From Alteromonas sp. BMJM2 (GTDB lineage Bacteria > Pseudomonadota > Gammaproteobacteria > Enterobacterales > Alteromonadaceae), in assembly GCF_027257845.1 (NCBI RefSeq), contig NZ_JAPVOT010000013.1, forward strand, positions 56,719 through 120,718: a DNA stretch of 64,000 nucleotides. Reading direction: 5' to 3'. The notes beneath the pieces are model-generated. The model searched no databases. It was not told the DNA's origin and saw only the letters and a program-made list of their open reading frames with translations. The position numbers and the translations under genes were made by a program. Shown one piece after another: positions 1-9,136 of this stretch. How positions within the stretch are numbered: the stretch's first letter is position 1; each line of letters opens with the position of its first letter.

Positions 1-329
1 GTGCTTGCCGTTTCTCGCAAAAACGAAGACTTTTCTTCTGCACTAAGGGCTACGCTGCCCTTGCCTGATATCGCTTCGTTCACACTGTGCTGGGCCGCTT
101 TTTTTACTTTTGGCGACTTGCCAATTTGTGCCATCTTTTGCCATAGCACGAAACTATCTAACTTTGCCAACGCCGCAAGACTAACGTCTGCATTATCATC
201 GTTAAAAGCCAGCTCATGTAGAATCGTTTTGTCTTGAGGTTTTTCCGGTGAGAGTTTATCAATGGCTTCCAGTCTTTTCTCTGGCTTTTGACTGGTATGA
301 GAAGGAGCAAATATACGACTAAATATCAT
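1..329 (-). CDS. DUF349 domain protein, N-terminal part (runs off left edge)
   Basis: An open minus-strand frame starts at the ATG at 329 and stays open to base 1, giving about 109 codons with no stop. The N-terminus begins MIFSRIFAPSHTSQKPEKRL and continues as a soluble, charged, repeat-like helical protein. I recognise this as the start of the large DUF349 protein of Alteromonadales and Vibrionales, which is usually several hundred residues long; its function is not established. The start overlaps the end of the upstream yeaC by 11 bp, so the two are probably translationally coupled in one operon with the zinc-ribbon gene. The family call rests on the N-terminus only. Confidence 0.7.
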   Translation of the reverse strand, partial: MIFSRIFAPSHTSQKPEKRLEAIDKLSPEKPQDKTILHELAFNDDNADVSLAALAKLDSFVLWQKMAQIGKSPKVKKAAQHSVNEAISGKGSVALSAEEKSSFLRETAS

Positions 330-612
330 CCTGTTTGAACCGCGCTATCGTGTTGTTATCATTTTGGTGGTCCGATAGAGAGCGTCTAAAATCGGCTTTG
401 CTTTTATGCACAATTTCGCCACCCTCTCCTACTGTCATGTGCTCAGACGATTTTTCGATTTTCGCCTGATACAGCATCACTGCCTGCATAGTGCTGGCTT
501 TTTGCTCTTCGTTAAGTGGCGTTCCATCAACCCACTTCCCGGTCTCTACGGCTTGACGCAGGCGTTCGTAAACCTCTGGCGTCATGCTACTTACTAGTGC
601 ATCTATATTCAT
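319..612 (-). CDS. yeaC: YeaC-like DUF1315 family protein
   Basis: This 97-residue soluble protein has the compact helical pattern of E. coli YeaC (about 90 residues): a helical N-terminus, a GKW(V/P)DG-type segment (GKWVDGTPLNEEQK) and a polar C-terminal tail. No biochemical role is known for the family. It starts immediately after the stop of the zinc-ribbon gene (0 bp gap) and overlaps the DUF349 gene, so the three form a tight operon. In E. coli yeaC sits next to msrB and gapA; here both lie further right in the same order, which supports orthology. Confidence 0.8.
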   Translation of the reverse strand: MNIDALVSSMTPEVYERLRQAVETGKWVDGTPLNEEQKASTMQAVMLYQAKIEKSSEHMTVGEGGEIVHKSKADFRRSLSDHQNDNNTIARFKQDDI

Positions 613-939
613 TTATGAGAAACGCTTTATCATTACAATTCGAGCTCGGTTTACGAGGTACCAAGCGAAACCTACAATAGCGCCTAAAATAGCGAGGTTG
701 TGCTGCAAATCACCCGGTCTAGTTCCACCCCAATACATAAAACCAAAGCTTGCCACAAATATCAGCATAGCCAGCAGTGATTGATTTTGGATGCTTTGAA
801 GTTTTTGAAAACGGTTAAGGCTTTGCTTGCGCTCAACATCTTCAGACGTTGCATCGCCAACTTTAAATCCGCAATGTGGACACTCTTTTGCCTTGTCAGA
901 TGTTTTTTTCTTGCACGACGGGCAGTCAACTAATGCCAT
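613..939 (-). CDS. Small zinc-ribbon membrane protein
   Basis: This 108-residue protein opens with a zinc-ribbon: CPSC near residue 6 and CPHC near residue 20, a typical four-cysteine metal site. A polar helix follows, then two hydrophobic segments (roughly residues 54-70 and 83-98) that should span the inner membrane. Nothing identifies a substrate. It is the first gene of the tight minus-strand group with yeaC and the DUF349 gene. Similar short zinc-ribbon/two-TM proteins are usually annotated as hypothetical, and I do not infer a specific function. Confidence 0.65.
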   Translation of the reverse strand: MALVDCPSCKKKTSDKAKECPHCGFKVGDATSEDVERKQSLNRFQKLQSIQNQSLLAMLIFVASFGFMYWGGTRPGDLQHNLAILGAIVGFAWYLVNRARIVMIKRFS

Positions 940-1164
940 GTGTTGCTCCTGTTTATTCGCTGCGAGTAAGAAACGAAAACAATACGCTAGCGCGTACTAT
1001 TATCTCGCGGACGAGTATCATACTGAAGTTGATTACAACAATGAAGTCGGATTATACACTTCGCAAACAAAAATGCGTGTAAGGGCTATTCTAAGAATAA
1101 CGCCGTAACACGCATTTTATTACTGTTTAGAAGCCGATTAAGACCAGGGCGTGTTGATCTTAAT

Positions 1165-2835
1165 TCATTTATCGCGGTTATTTTTGGTTCTTGACCAATA
1201 ATCGTTCACTGTCTCTTTCATCTCCTTACTCAGCAGCAATATGCCAAATAAGTTAGGTAGCGTCATAACCACAATTGCTACCGCAGAGAGCGCCCATACC
1301 AATGTAGTATCTGAGAACGCAGCCCATACAAAGCCAGCGACATAAATGACTCGATAAGGCATAACAGAACGGGGACCGAGAAGGTATGTCATCGCACGGT
1401 CACCATAGTACGACCATGCAATTGCCGTTGAAAATGCAAACAAAAGTAAACCAACAGACACGATATATTGCCCAAAATCACCGAAGAAGCCTCGGGTGAA
1501 CGCAATGGTGGTCAGTGCAGCAGAGTGAACCAAGGACTTACCGCTTACCTCTAGGTTCTCTTTTAGCGGTTTACCGTCTTCTATTTTCAACGTACCGGTA
1601 AATAAATCTTCACTACCTACCGAGTACTTTACGTCTTCAGCCACTGAACGAGAGTTTATAAGAGTAAAGTCGCCGCTGACTGCGGTGCCATTGACTACGG
1701 TAATTGCACCTGTAAATGGCTTAATTTCATTACCTTCAATCCCGTTTAGAAAGCCATATAGTTTTTCAACGTCTTTTGACTCACTGTCGTCATATTCGCC
1801 TGCCACAAAAAACATGTCTGAGCGGTCGAATACATTCTCATGCTTTTCTTTCCACACGCCAGAAGAAAGAATAACTAATCCAGTAATAGTACAAATCAAA
1901 ATAGTATCGATAAACGGCTCGAGTAAAGACACCATACCTTCTGATGCCGGCTCTTTGGTTTTAGCCGCCGCATGAGCGATAGGCGCAGAACCCTGTCCCG
2001 CCTCGTTTGAGAACAAGCCTCGGTTTACACCACGGTTAAATGCGTAGGCAAGGGATGCTCCTAAGAAACCACCTGCTGCTGCTGAACCGGTAAAAGCATC
2101 GCCGATAACAGACAAAAACGAAGGAATGATATTCTCAAGGTTGGCAAAAATAACGGCCATTGCACCAATGAGATAGATAACCGCCATTGCAGGAACAACG
2201 CGCGCGGTGAATGCTGCAATACGCTGAATACCACCTAGAATAACTAGCGCGAGTAAAATACCTAGCACGCTACCCACAAGCCAAGGTTCAAAACCAAAGG
2301 TGGCTTCTATACTTTGCGCTATACCGTTACTTTGTGGAAGGTTACCCGTTCCAAATGAACTGACTACAGTGGCAATGGCAAACGCTACCGCTAACCATTT
2401 CATGTTCAAGCGACGGTCCATGTAGTACATAGGTCCACCGGCCATCGTGCCATCTTCCGTCTTAACGCGGTATTTGTGCGACAAGGTCACTTCGACGAAC
2501 TTTGTCGTCATACCCAAAAAGGCAGTAACCCACATCCAAAATAGCGCTGCTGGGCCGCCGAGAAAAATAGCGAAAGCAACACCAGATATATTACCTGTTC
2601 CAACGGTTCCTGAAAGTGCCGTGGTTAACGCTCTAAAGTGAGTAGTATCACCAGGATCGCTCTCTTTATCAAACTTACCAGTTATCACCTGCCATGCATG
2701 TTTGAAGAAGCGAATTTGCGGAAACTTCAAGTAAACTGTGAAGAATAAGCCCACACCAAGAAGCACAAAAGGAAACCAACTCGCGCCCCCCAAGAAGCTA
2801 TCAAGCGTGATTAGTAAACCGTATAACCCTTCCAA
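1165..2835 (-). CDS. Sodium:alanine/glycine symporter (AGCS family)
   Basis: This 556-residue polytopic membrane protein has AGCS family signatures: [12 protein letters not shown] near residue 77, GGPMYYM near residue 133 and [15 protein letters not shown] near residue 271. The family imports alanine or glycine with Na+. The start is an unusual TTG; it follows a good AGGGG ribosome site and gives the normal AGCS N-terminus. The protein is longer than typical members because about 105 mostly polar residues (about 327-432) are inserted between two transmembrane segments. It stands alone, followed downstream by the zinc-ribbon group after a 225 bp gap in which I see no gene. Substrate within the family is not determined. 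Confidence 0.9.
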   Translation of the reverse strand: MEGLYGLLITLDSFLGGASWFPFVLLGVGLFFTVYLKFPQIRFFKHAWQVITGKFDKESDPGDTTHFRALTTALSGTVGTGNISGVAFAIFLGGPAALFWMWVTAFLGMTTKFVEVTLSHKYRVKTEDGTMAGGPMYYMDRRLNMKWLAVAFAIATVVSSFGTGNLPQSNGIAQSIEATFGFEPWLVGSVLGILLALVILGGIQRIAAFTARVVPAMAVIYLIGAMAVIFANLENIIPSFLSVIGDAFTGSAAAGGFLGASLAYAFNRGVNRGLFSNEAGQGSAPIAHAAAKTKEPASEGMVSLLEPFIDTILICTITGLVILSSGVWKEKHENVFDRSDMFFVAGEYDDSESKDVEKLYGFLNGIEGNEIKPFTGAITVVNGTAVSGDFTLINSRSVAEDVKYSVGSEDLFTGTLKIEDGKPLKENLEVSGKSLVHSAALTTIAFTRGFFGDFGQYIVSVGLLLFAFSTAIAWSYYGDRAMTYLLGPRSVMPYRVIYVAGFVWAAFSDTTLVWALSAVAIVVMTLPNLFGILLLSKEMKETVNDYWSRTKNNRDK

Positions 2836-2927
2836 GGTATTTCCCCTTTTTTATTATTTCGTTTTGTTGTTTTTATCAAAAGACCCCATCAGTTGAGGCC
2901 TTTATTGTTAGAAGCGAATGCTTCTTT

Positions 2928-4064
2928 TTACTTAATGTCGTTTAGTTTTTTCACCACCGCATTGACAGCAATGAGAATATCCTCACCGAGCTGGCGACTT
3001 CGTTGAACAGACCAACCGTAAACATCGTCAGGCACGTTTGCGTTATCTTTAAACGGCATTTCTACGGTATACGCCATACACGTGAATTTTTCACCCACAG
3101 CGTTCGATGCTACAGTTAGATTTGCTTGGCCTGGCGCGTCTTTATCGTAGCCAAATTCATCTTGGAATTCTGGTGTTGCGTTAAGTAAAGTTGACTTGAA
3201 TGTGTCTTCTAACGCTTTTATTTCGTCGTTATAACTCGGGTTTCCTTCGCCGCCTGCCACAAAATTGTACGGCAGTGCTTCATCACCGTGCAAATCGAGG
3301 TACATGTCAACGCCCACATCTTCCATCGCCTTTAGTACATAGAGTACTTCAGGACTTTTTTCAGGTGTTGGTGTTGCCCACTCTCGGTTTAAATTGGTAC
3401 CCACAGCATTGGTGCGTAAGTGCCCTCTTGCACTGCCGTCCGGGTTCATATTCGGAACGACATAAAACACGGCATTATCAAGCAACTGTCGAGCCAAACC
3501 GTCTTGTTCGTCCAGTAACCGATAAATAATGCCCTCTGCGCACCATTCGGCCATGGTTTCACCAGGATGCTGGCGGGCTGTTATCCATACTTTTTTCTTG
3601 TTAGGTGTTTCTTCGCCAATAACTAACATCGACATGTCACGGCCATCTAGCGTTAACCCTAAAAAGCGGTGCTCACACAACAGTGACATTTGGGCATCGT
3701 GAACAAGGTCTAGATGACGCTCATAGCTATAAGGAATGAAATACGCAAAATACACGCTAGGCTGTTCTAACGTGAGTGAGAAGGTAAGATTGTCGCCATC
3801 AAATTCACTTGGCACGCGAAACCAAGTTTGCCTATCGTAAGAAGCAAGAACGTTATACCCCTTCCAACCATCTGGATACGCAGATTTTGCCAACTCTTGG
3901 ATGGTCATTTTGTGAGTGACAAACGTTTCGCCCACAAGACGAAAATGAAACCATTGGGCAAATTCTGATTGGTTGTCTTTCGGTATAGTGAGAAGAATAT
4001 CTTCTGGAGACTCTGCGCTAACAACATTGATGTTGCCACTGTCGAATTGACTGGAGATATGCAT
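2928..4064 (-). CDS. M14-family zinc carboxypeptidase (cytosolic type)
   Basis: This 378-residue protein has no signal peptide. It has a beta-rich N-terminal domain and then the M14 zinc peptidase domain. The metal and catalytic residues are visible: HPGE (His166, Glu169), DLHGDE (His259) and the catalytic Glu335 in YTVEMPF, with substrate-binding NPDG and LNRE motifs between them. This pattern matches the cytosolic carboxypeptidase-like M14 subgroup found in marine gammaproteobacteria. It should trim C-terminal residues from peptides in the cytoplasm; the exact specificity is unknown. It is preceded on the same strand by the long GAPDH gene but separated from it by a strong terminator. Confidence 0.88.
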   Translation of the reverse strand: MHISSQFDSGNINVVSAESPEDILLTIPKDNQSEFAQWFHFRLVGETFVTHKMTIQELAKSAYPDGWKGYNVLASYDRQTWFRVPSEFDGDNLTFSLTLEQPSVYFAYFIPYSYERHLDLVHDAQMSLLCEHRFLGLTLDGRDMSMLVIGEETPNKKKVWITARQHPGETMAEWCAEGIIYRLLDEQDGLARQLLDNAVFYVVPNMNPDGSARGHLRTNAVGTNLNREWATPTPEKSPEVLYVLKAMEDVGVDMYLDLHGDEALPYNFVAGGEGNPSYNDEIKALEDTFKSTLLNATPEFQDEFGYDKDAPGQANLTVASNAVGEKFTCMAYTVEMPFKDNANVPDDVYGWSVQRSRQLGEDILIAVNAVVKKLNDIK

Positions 4065-4177
4065 AGACTGTCGTTTCCCTTATTATTTGAGCGCTAATTT
4101 AGCATAGTCCGCGACACAAATACCATGTGCACTGGCTGGTTTTACCAGCATGAAGTACACATTTTGTTTACACTAAT

Positions 4178-4206
4178 AAAAAACCGACCCTGTTGGTCGG
4201 TTTTTT
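4178..4206. terminator. Bidirectional intrinsic terminator after the long GAPDH gene
   Basis: A perfect 12-bp stem (AAAAAACCGACC / GGTCGGTTTTTT) with a 5-base loop and runs of A and T on either side. It lies 65 bp after the stop of the long GAPDH gene, so it should end that transcript before the carboxypeptidase gene. Confidence 0.9.
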
Positions 4207-4270
4207 AATCAATTAACGCTTGGTGTTCCAGCTAGCGCCGATGTACTGACTTAAGCAGCCGCTTAGCTTA

Positions 4271-5716
4271 CTAAAGCGGTAGCGTTGGAAAGCTCAGGTT
4301 TGCCATGTCACGAACTACACGCAGAACTTGGCAGCTATAGCCAAACTCGTTGTCATACCATACATAAAGCGTTAGGCGATCGTCAGACACAATAGTTGCC
4401 TGTGAATCGACTACCGACGCAGCTCTCGAACCCACAAGGTCAGTAGATACGATTTCTTTACTCGCTGTGTAGTCTATTTGATGCTGTAATTTAGAGAATA
4501 AAGCGGTATCGCGTAAGAATTCATTTACCGATAGCTTGTCTGTCGCTTTTTCTAAGTTGAGGTTAAGAATTGCCATAGACACATTGGGGGTAGGCACTCG
4601 GATCGCATTACCCGTAAGCTTACCGCCTAATTTAGGGTAGGCTTTCGCCACTGCTTTCGCTGCCCCGGTTTCCGTGATCACCATATTAAGTGGTGCACTT
4701 CTACCTCGACGGTCCCCTTTGTGATAGTTATCGATGAGGTTCTGATCGTTAGTGTAAGAGTGTACAGTTTCAACATGTCCATTCTTAATGCCATATTCTT
4801 CATCGAGGGCTTTTAACACTGGTGTGATAGCGTTGGTGGTGCAGCTGGCCGCCGATACAATGGTGTCATCAAGGGTCACTTCACCATCATTCACACCATG
4901 TACGATGTTTTTAATGTCGCCTTTACCAGGTGCAGTTAGAATCGCCTTTGCTGCTCCCTTTGCTTTTAAGTGAAGACCAAGTCCGTCTCGGTCACGCCAA
5001 ATACCGGTGTTATCGATGATGATAGCGTTGTCGATACCGTATTGTGTGTAATCCACTTCATCAGGGCTGTTCGCATAGATAACTTGAATGAACGAGCCGT
5101 TAGCTTTAAGTGCATTTCGCTCATGGTCAATCGTGATACTGCCGTTAAATGGACCGTGCACTGAGTCTCTGCGAAGTAAACTTGCACGTTTTTCCAAATC
5201 GCCATCGCGACCGCCGCGCACGACAATGGCGCGTAAACGAAGCTTGTTGTTTTTACCCTGACGCTCGATAAGTAGACGAGCTAGCAGACGTCCAATTCGA
5301 CCAAAACCGTAAAGCACAACATCCTGAGGCTGCTGGTTATCGTCTTTATCAACTACTTCGCTCAATTTGTCTGTGAGGTAGGCCGTTAAGTCGTCGTTAT
5401 CAACTGCCGAGCCGTAATGAAAATCAAACGCTAATTTGCCGATATCAATCTGTGCAGGTGCGATTTTCATCGTACTTAGCGCTTCTAATATAGGATAGCT
5501 TTCACGCAAACGTAGCTTAATACCTTCATGTAAACGTACTTTGCGATGCGCTTTAATGATGTCAATAGCACTGGCATTAAGAAGAGAGCGGCCGTATACG
5601 GATATTTCTACGGCTTTGTTGCGGTAAAGCTTGCCTATTAAAGGCAGCATAATTTCTGCGTATTCCTGACGCTCTTGCCAGCTACTTTGTAATTCCTGCT
5701 CGTACTGTTGATTCAT
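4271..5716 (-). CDS. Long-form glyceraldehyde-3-phosphate dehydrogenase (GapB-like)
   Basis: This 481-residue protein carries a complete GAPDH domain after an N-terminal extension of about 130 residues that is helical and unrelated to the catalytic fold. The Rossmann motif GFGRIGR lies at about 137-143, the catalytic SCTTN at about 291-295 (Cys292), and the C-terminal WYDNEFGYS motif is intact. This extended form occurs in Pseudomonas, Shewanella and Alteromonas beside a classical GapA and is often proposed to work in the gluconeogenic direction; that is family-level inference. The window also has classical gapA at 16 kb, so two isoenzymes are present. It is a monocistronic minus-strand gene ending in a strong terminator. 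Confidence 0.9.
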   Translation of the reverse strand: MNQQYEQELQSSWQERQEYAEIMLPLIGKLYRNKAVEISVYGRSLLNASAIDIIKAHRKVRLHEGIKLRLRESYPILEALSTMKIAPAQIDIGKLAFDFHYGSAVDNDDLTAYLTDKLSEVVDKDDNQQPQDVVLYGFGRIGRLLARLLIERQGKNNKLRLRAIVVRGGRDGDLEKRASLLRRDSVHGPFNGSITIDHERNALKANGSFIQVIYANSPDEVDYTQYGIDNAIIIDNTGIWRDRDGLGLHLKAKGAAKAILTAPGKGDIKNIVHGVNDGEVTLDDTIVSAASCTTNAITPVLKALDEEYGIKNGHVETVHSYTNDQNLIDNYHKGDRRGRSAPLNMVITETGAAKAVAKAYPKLGGKLTGNAIRVPTPNVSMAILNLNLEKATDKLSVNEFLRDTALFSKLQHQIDYTASKEIVSTDLVGSRAASVVDSQATIVSDDRLTLYVWYDNEFGYSCQVLRVVRDMANLSFPTLPL

Positions 5717-5882
5717 GCTTCAGCCTTCATAGATATAAATTTACGTTGGTTTCACGCCGGCTTTTTATTATTGTTAGGGTACACGTAGGTGAGTTTTTTG
5801 CCTGACGATCGTGGGACGTATCTTAATTAAACACGCTGGGAAGACCAAATTGTCTATTAATTTCAAAAATGCAGTATATTTT

Positions 5883-6734
5883 ATGAATGGACGTACATTA
5901 TTTAGTAAGTTTCCAACAAGTCACTTCAAAGCTCCCTTCCTTGCGGCGTGGCTGGTAATGATTAGTGGTTGTAGCGATTGGTTCGAGCCAACGGTTAAAG
6001 AGATTTGCGAAGAACATGAGAACATGTGTCTCGATTTAAGCCTTGATGCTCGGTGCACACCGCAAAGAGCTGAAATTATCAGACTGCGTTACTACAATCA
6101 AAACCCGACGAGCGATGCATATAAATATCCCCTACTCCTGTCTTTCGAAACCTACCTTGAGTGCGTTCAAGAAGTGCAGCACATTGAGCATATAAAACGT
6201 AAAGCCAAAGAAGCAACGCGATTAAAAGGGGTGATCACCGCGAGAAGGGAATTACAGCGCTTAGCCCGAGAAACACAAGACTCTTTAGACCCTCACCTAA
6301 GCTATTACCACTGGACGCGCTTCGGTGATGACGACGCGTTTCATCGCTTCGAACGGTATGCAGCGAGTAACCAAGTAGAAGATCCTGAACTACTGGTTAA
6401 TTTGGCCTCAGTGCAAATTAAAAACGACCCGAAGCGCACCATAGAGACACTTTATCGCGCACTAAGCCTGTATACCGACAGTGACGACATTGATATTGGC
6501 GTTTATCATTCTCTGGCATCGATAGGCATTGATGCAGACAACTACCGAATGGCTTACGTGTGGTATGGCGTAGCAGAAGAGTATGACGATAGATTACCTG
6601 ACACGCAGCGCGTGCAGTTAGGCGAACGCTTCGACTTACCTACAGACATACTCGACTCGGTCACCGCTGACATCATCAGTGCCCTCAATAGTAATACGTT
6701 TGATGCTGCAAAATTAAAGCTCAACAAGCTCTGA
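5883..6734 (+). CDS. DUF2989 lipoprotein with TPR-like C-terminus
   Basis: I choose the ATG at 5883 (283 residues) over an upstream GTG at 5811, because it places a hydrophobic stretch ending in MISGC (lipobox, lipidated Cys) near the N-terminus. The mature part is soluble, helical and charged, with several Cys residues (EICEEHENMC) and helical hairpins resembling tetratricopeptide repeats in the second half. I recognise it as the DUF2989 family of Shewanella/Alteromonas lipoproteins; no function is known. It is monocistronic and ends in a clear terminator. The ribosome site before either start is weak, so the start is uncertain. Confidence 0.72.
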   Translation: MNGRTLFSKFPTSHFKAPFLAAWLVMISGCSDWFEPTVKEICEEHENMCLDLSLDARCTPQRAEIIRLRYYNQNPTSDAYKYPLLLSFETYLECVQEVQHIEHIKRKAKEATRLKGVITARRELQRLARETQDSLDPHLSYYHWTRFGDDDAFHRFERYAASNQVEDPELLVNLASVQIKNDPKRTIETLYRALSLYTDSDDIDIGVYHSLASIGIDADNYRMAYVWYGVAEEYDDRLPDTQRVQLGERFDLPTDILDSVTADIISALNSNTFDAAKLKLNKL

Positions 6735-6773
6735 TATTGAAAGTAAATTACATTTTAAAAGCGTATAACACAC

Positions 6774-6805
6774 AAAAAAACCGCCTTTCGTCGGCGGTTT
6801 TTTTT
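6774..6805. terminator. Intrinsic terminator after the DUF2989 gene
   Basis: CCGCC / GGCGG stem extended by A-T pairs, a 7-base loop and an 8-base T run on the plus strand. It also carries an A run on the left side, so it may work in both directions between the convergent DUF2989 and msrB genes. Confidence 0.9.
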
Positions 6806-6877
6806 CTATTATTGAAAGCGATTACGAAACAAGCTTAAATTTTAACCACCTGTTTACCTTTAACTTAGCCCATAGTG

Positions 6878-7276
6878 CTAGCCTTTCACTACTTCGTTAT
6901 TGTCACTTTTAAATGTCATAGAAACTGAATTTACACAGTACCGTTGACCTGTTGGTTCCGGGCCATCAGGGAAAACGTGACCTAGGTGTGAATCACACTG
7001 CTTACAAATTATTTCCACTCGACGCATGCCGTGAGATACATCTTCGCGATAATCTACATTGCCATCGTCCAGTTGTTTATAAAACGAAGGCCAACCGCAC
7101 CCTGCATCAAATTTTGTGTCTGAGGGAAACAATGGCGCATCGCAGCATTTACATACATACACACCACCACGGGTCTCATCGAGCAATGCGCCAGTAAATG
7201 GCCTCTCTGTCTCGGCCTGACGGCAAATACGATATTCTTGCTCACTCAGCTTTTCTTTCCATTTATCGTCTGACAT
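6878..7276 (-). CDS. msrB: Peptide methionine-(R)-S-oxide reductase MsrB
   Basis: MsrB reduces the R-epimer of methionine sulfoxide in proteins, using thioredoxin. The start is set at the ATG at 7276 (132 residues) because it follows AGAGAGG and gives the normal N-terminus; a longer frame begins 10 codons earlier. The zinc site is present as C42/C45 and C91/C94, with the conserved GCGWPSF segment and the catalytic Cys114 in RYCVNS. In E. coli msrB lies divergent to gapA next to yeaC; here the glycogen cluster and gnd separate it from gapA. It is cytoplasmic and apparently monocistronic. Confidence 0.95.
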   Translation of the reverse strand: MSDDKWKEKLSEQEYRICRQAETERPFTGALLDETRGGVYVCKCCDAPLFPSDTKFDAGCGWPSFYKQLDDGNVDYREDVSHGMRRVEIICKQCDSHLGHVFPDGPEPTGQRYCVNSVSMTFKSDNNEVVKG

Positions 7277-7394
7277 TACGCCCTCTCTTTGTTTAATATA
7301 ATCCAATTCACATTAGCGGTTTACCAGTGCTCACCTTTGTAGCCAGTCTGTTAAACCTCACTCTTAACAAAATAATGTGGGTAAAATGGCTAAC

Positions 7395-7427
7395 AAAAAG
7401 GGTGTATTTGCTGCCAAATACACCCTT
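7395..7427 (-). terminator. Intrinsic terminator after gnd
   Basis: A perfect 13-bp stem (AAGGGTGTATTTG and its complement) with a 4-base loop, followed on the minus strand by a T run. It lies about 35 bp after the gnd stop codon. Confidence 0.9.
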
Positions 7428-7459
7428 ACGCTAAACCGCTATGCGTTTATCGTTAATAC

Positions 7460-9013
7460 TTAACGTTTTATAGCAGTCTCTGGTCTTGCAGGATCACTCC
7501 ACTCTATGTGGTACTTTTTACCCGCTGGCTTATCTACGCGCTGGTAGGTATGTGCACCAAAGTAATCACGCTGCCCTTGAAGCAGATTTGCCGGTAACAC
7601 TGCTGAGCGGTACGAATCGTAATAGCTGAGTGCCGACATCATTGCAGGACACGGAATTCCTGCTAGTGCAGATTGTGCAATAGACTCACGCCAATCAGCC
7701 TGATACTTGGTAATTTGCTCTGCAAAATACGGGTCCATTAACAAATTAGCCAAGTCTTCGTTATTTTCATACGCTTTTGAAATAGACTGTAAGAATACAG
7801 CGCGGATAATACATCCAGCTCGCCATATTTTTGCTATTTCGCCAAAGTCTAATGTCCAGCCATGCTCTTTACCTGCCATTGCCATTAGCTGGAAACCTTG
7901 AGCGTATGCACAGATTTTCGAGCAATATAGCGCCTGCCCAAGCTTGTTGATGATTGACATTTTTTGCTCATCATCAAACACAGAGGCTTCTGGGCCTGCC
8001 AGTACTTGGCTTGCCGCCACGCGTTCTTCCTTTAAACTTGAAATACTGCGAGCAAATACCGCTGCCGTGATCGTTTGAGCCGGGCTTCCCACCTGCAACG
8101 CACTTACCGCAGTCCACAGGCCAGTACCTTTTTGCCCTGCTCGGTCTAAGATAACATCCACTAGAGGCTGCTTGGTTTCAGGGTCTAGCTGTTCGAGTAC
8201 TTCGGCACTGATTTCGATAAGGTAGCTATTAAGTTTACCATCGTTCCAGCGGCGGAATACTTCTGCTATTTCAGCAGGCGCCATGTGAAGCGCATCGCGC
8301 ATAATTTGGTATGCTTCACAAATAAGCTGCATATCGGCATATTCGATGCCGTTGTGCACCATTTTCACGTAATGGCCTGCACCCACAGGGCCTATATAAG
8401 TCGCGCAGGGCTCACCGCCAACCACGGGCTTACCCGGCACAAAGCTCTCGATAGGCTTGCCGGTATCAGCGTCAACTTTTGCCGCAATAGATTTCAAAAC
8501 AGGCTCAATACGCGTCCACGCATAAGGATTACCCGATGGCATTAGCGAAGGACCAAAACGAGCCCCTACCTCACCGCCAGATACTGCAGTGGAGAAGAAT
8601 ATGAATTTGCCTTTGTACTGCTCTTCGCGAGCAACTGAGTCGGTCCACAAGCTATTTCCCGTATCAACAACGATATCGTCGGCTTGAATGCCTGCATCAA
8701 TAAGGTGGTTACAGACGTGGTCAACGGGGTCGCCGGCCGGCACTGAGAGGATAATGAGGTGTGGCGCTTTAAGTTTACTGAGTAATTCAGTATAAGAACT
8801 GCAACCTTCAACCCGTGGGGGTGTATTGCTTTCTCTTTCACTTTCATCTTTGGCAAGAATTGCATCAACTTTATTTTGATCTAAGTCGAAGCATGCCACT
8901 CGATAACCATGATCTACTAGGTTCATGGTAAGGTTGTTACCCATTACCCCTAAACCGATAAAACCGATATCGCACAAAGTGTTTTTGTGCGAACTGCCAC
9001 CTTTATTTTGCAT
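7460..9013 (-). CDS. gnd: 6-phosphogluconate dehydrogenase, decarboxylating
   Basis: Gnd oxidises 6-phosphogluconate to ribulose-5-phosphate with NADP+ in the oxidative pentose phosphate pathway. The 517-residue protein has the NADP-binding GFIGLGVMGNN motif near residue 20, and the C-terminal helical domain with KGTGLWT and the ISKAYE region is complete. About 15 extra residues precede the Rossmann fold; the chosen ATG has a GAGGG ribosome site 8 bases upstream. The frame is separate from the HexR-linked zwf operon and ends the minus-strand series after glgX, 123 bp away. With edd in the same window, 6-phosphogluconate can go either into pentose phosphates or into the ED route. Confidence 0.95.
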   Translation of the reverse strand: MQNKGGSSHKNTLCDIGFIGLGVMGNNLTMNLVDHGYRVACFDLDQNKVDAILAKDESERESNTPPRVEGCSSYTELLSKLKAPHLIILSVPAGDPVDHVCNHLIDAGIQADDIVVDTGNSLWTDSVAREEQYKGKFIFFSTAVSGGEVGARFGPSLMPSGNPYAWTRIEPVLKSIAAKVDADTGKPIESFVPGKPVVGGEPCATYIGPVGAGHYVKMVHNGIEYADMQLICEAYQIMRDALHMAPAEIAEVFRRWNDGKLNSYLIEISAEVLEQLDPETKQPLVDVILDRAGQKGTGLWTAVSALQVGSPAQTITAAVFARSISSLKEERVAASQVLAGPEASVFDDEQKMSIINKLGQALYCSKICAYAQGFQLMAMAGKEHGWTLDFGEIAKIWRAGCIIRAVFLQSISKAYENNEDLANLLMDPYFAEQITKYQADWRESIAQSALAGIPCPAMMSALSYYDSYRSAVLPANLLQGQRDYFGAHTYQRVDKPAGKKYHIEWSDPARPETAIKR

Positions 9014-9105
9014 AGGAAAACCCTCACATTTAGATGGGAGAGCATGTTACCACTTGATGATATAAAGAACAGTCAAACATCGAAAATTTAGTGCGGTATG
9101 CCGTA

Positions 9106-9123
9106 TTTACCACTGCTGGTAAA
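9106..9123. promoter_or_regulatory. Inverted repeat between glgX and gnd (candidate operator or weak terminator)
   Basis: A perfect 7-bp inverted repeat, TTTACCA and TGGTAAA, around a 4-base centre lies 13 bp after the glgX stop and about 93 bp upstream of gnd. It has no T run on either strand, so it looks more like a protein-binding site than a terminator. No regulator is assigned. Confidence 0.35.
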
Positions 9124-9136
9124 GGTTAATTCGCTG

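Noticed and set aside
1..237. Plus-strand frame of 78 codons at the left edge
   Set aside because: It is antisense to the DUF349 gene, which has a recognised N-terminus and an operon context.
2877..2900. Terminator after the M14 carboxypeptidase
   Set aside because: The stem GACCCC/GAGGCC needs two G-U pairs and the T run is only four bases, so I did not list it as a feature.
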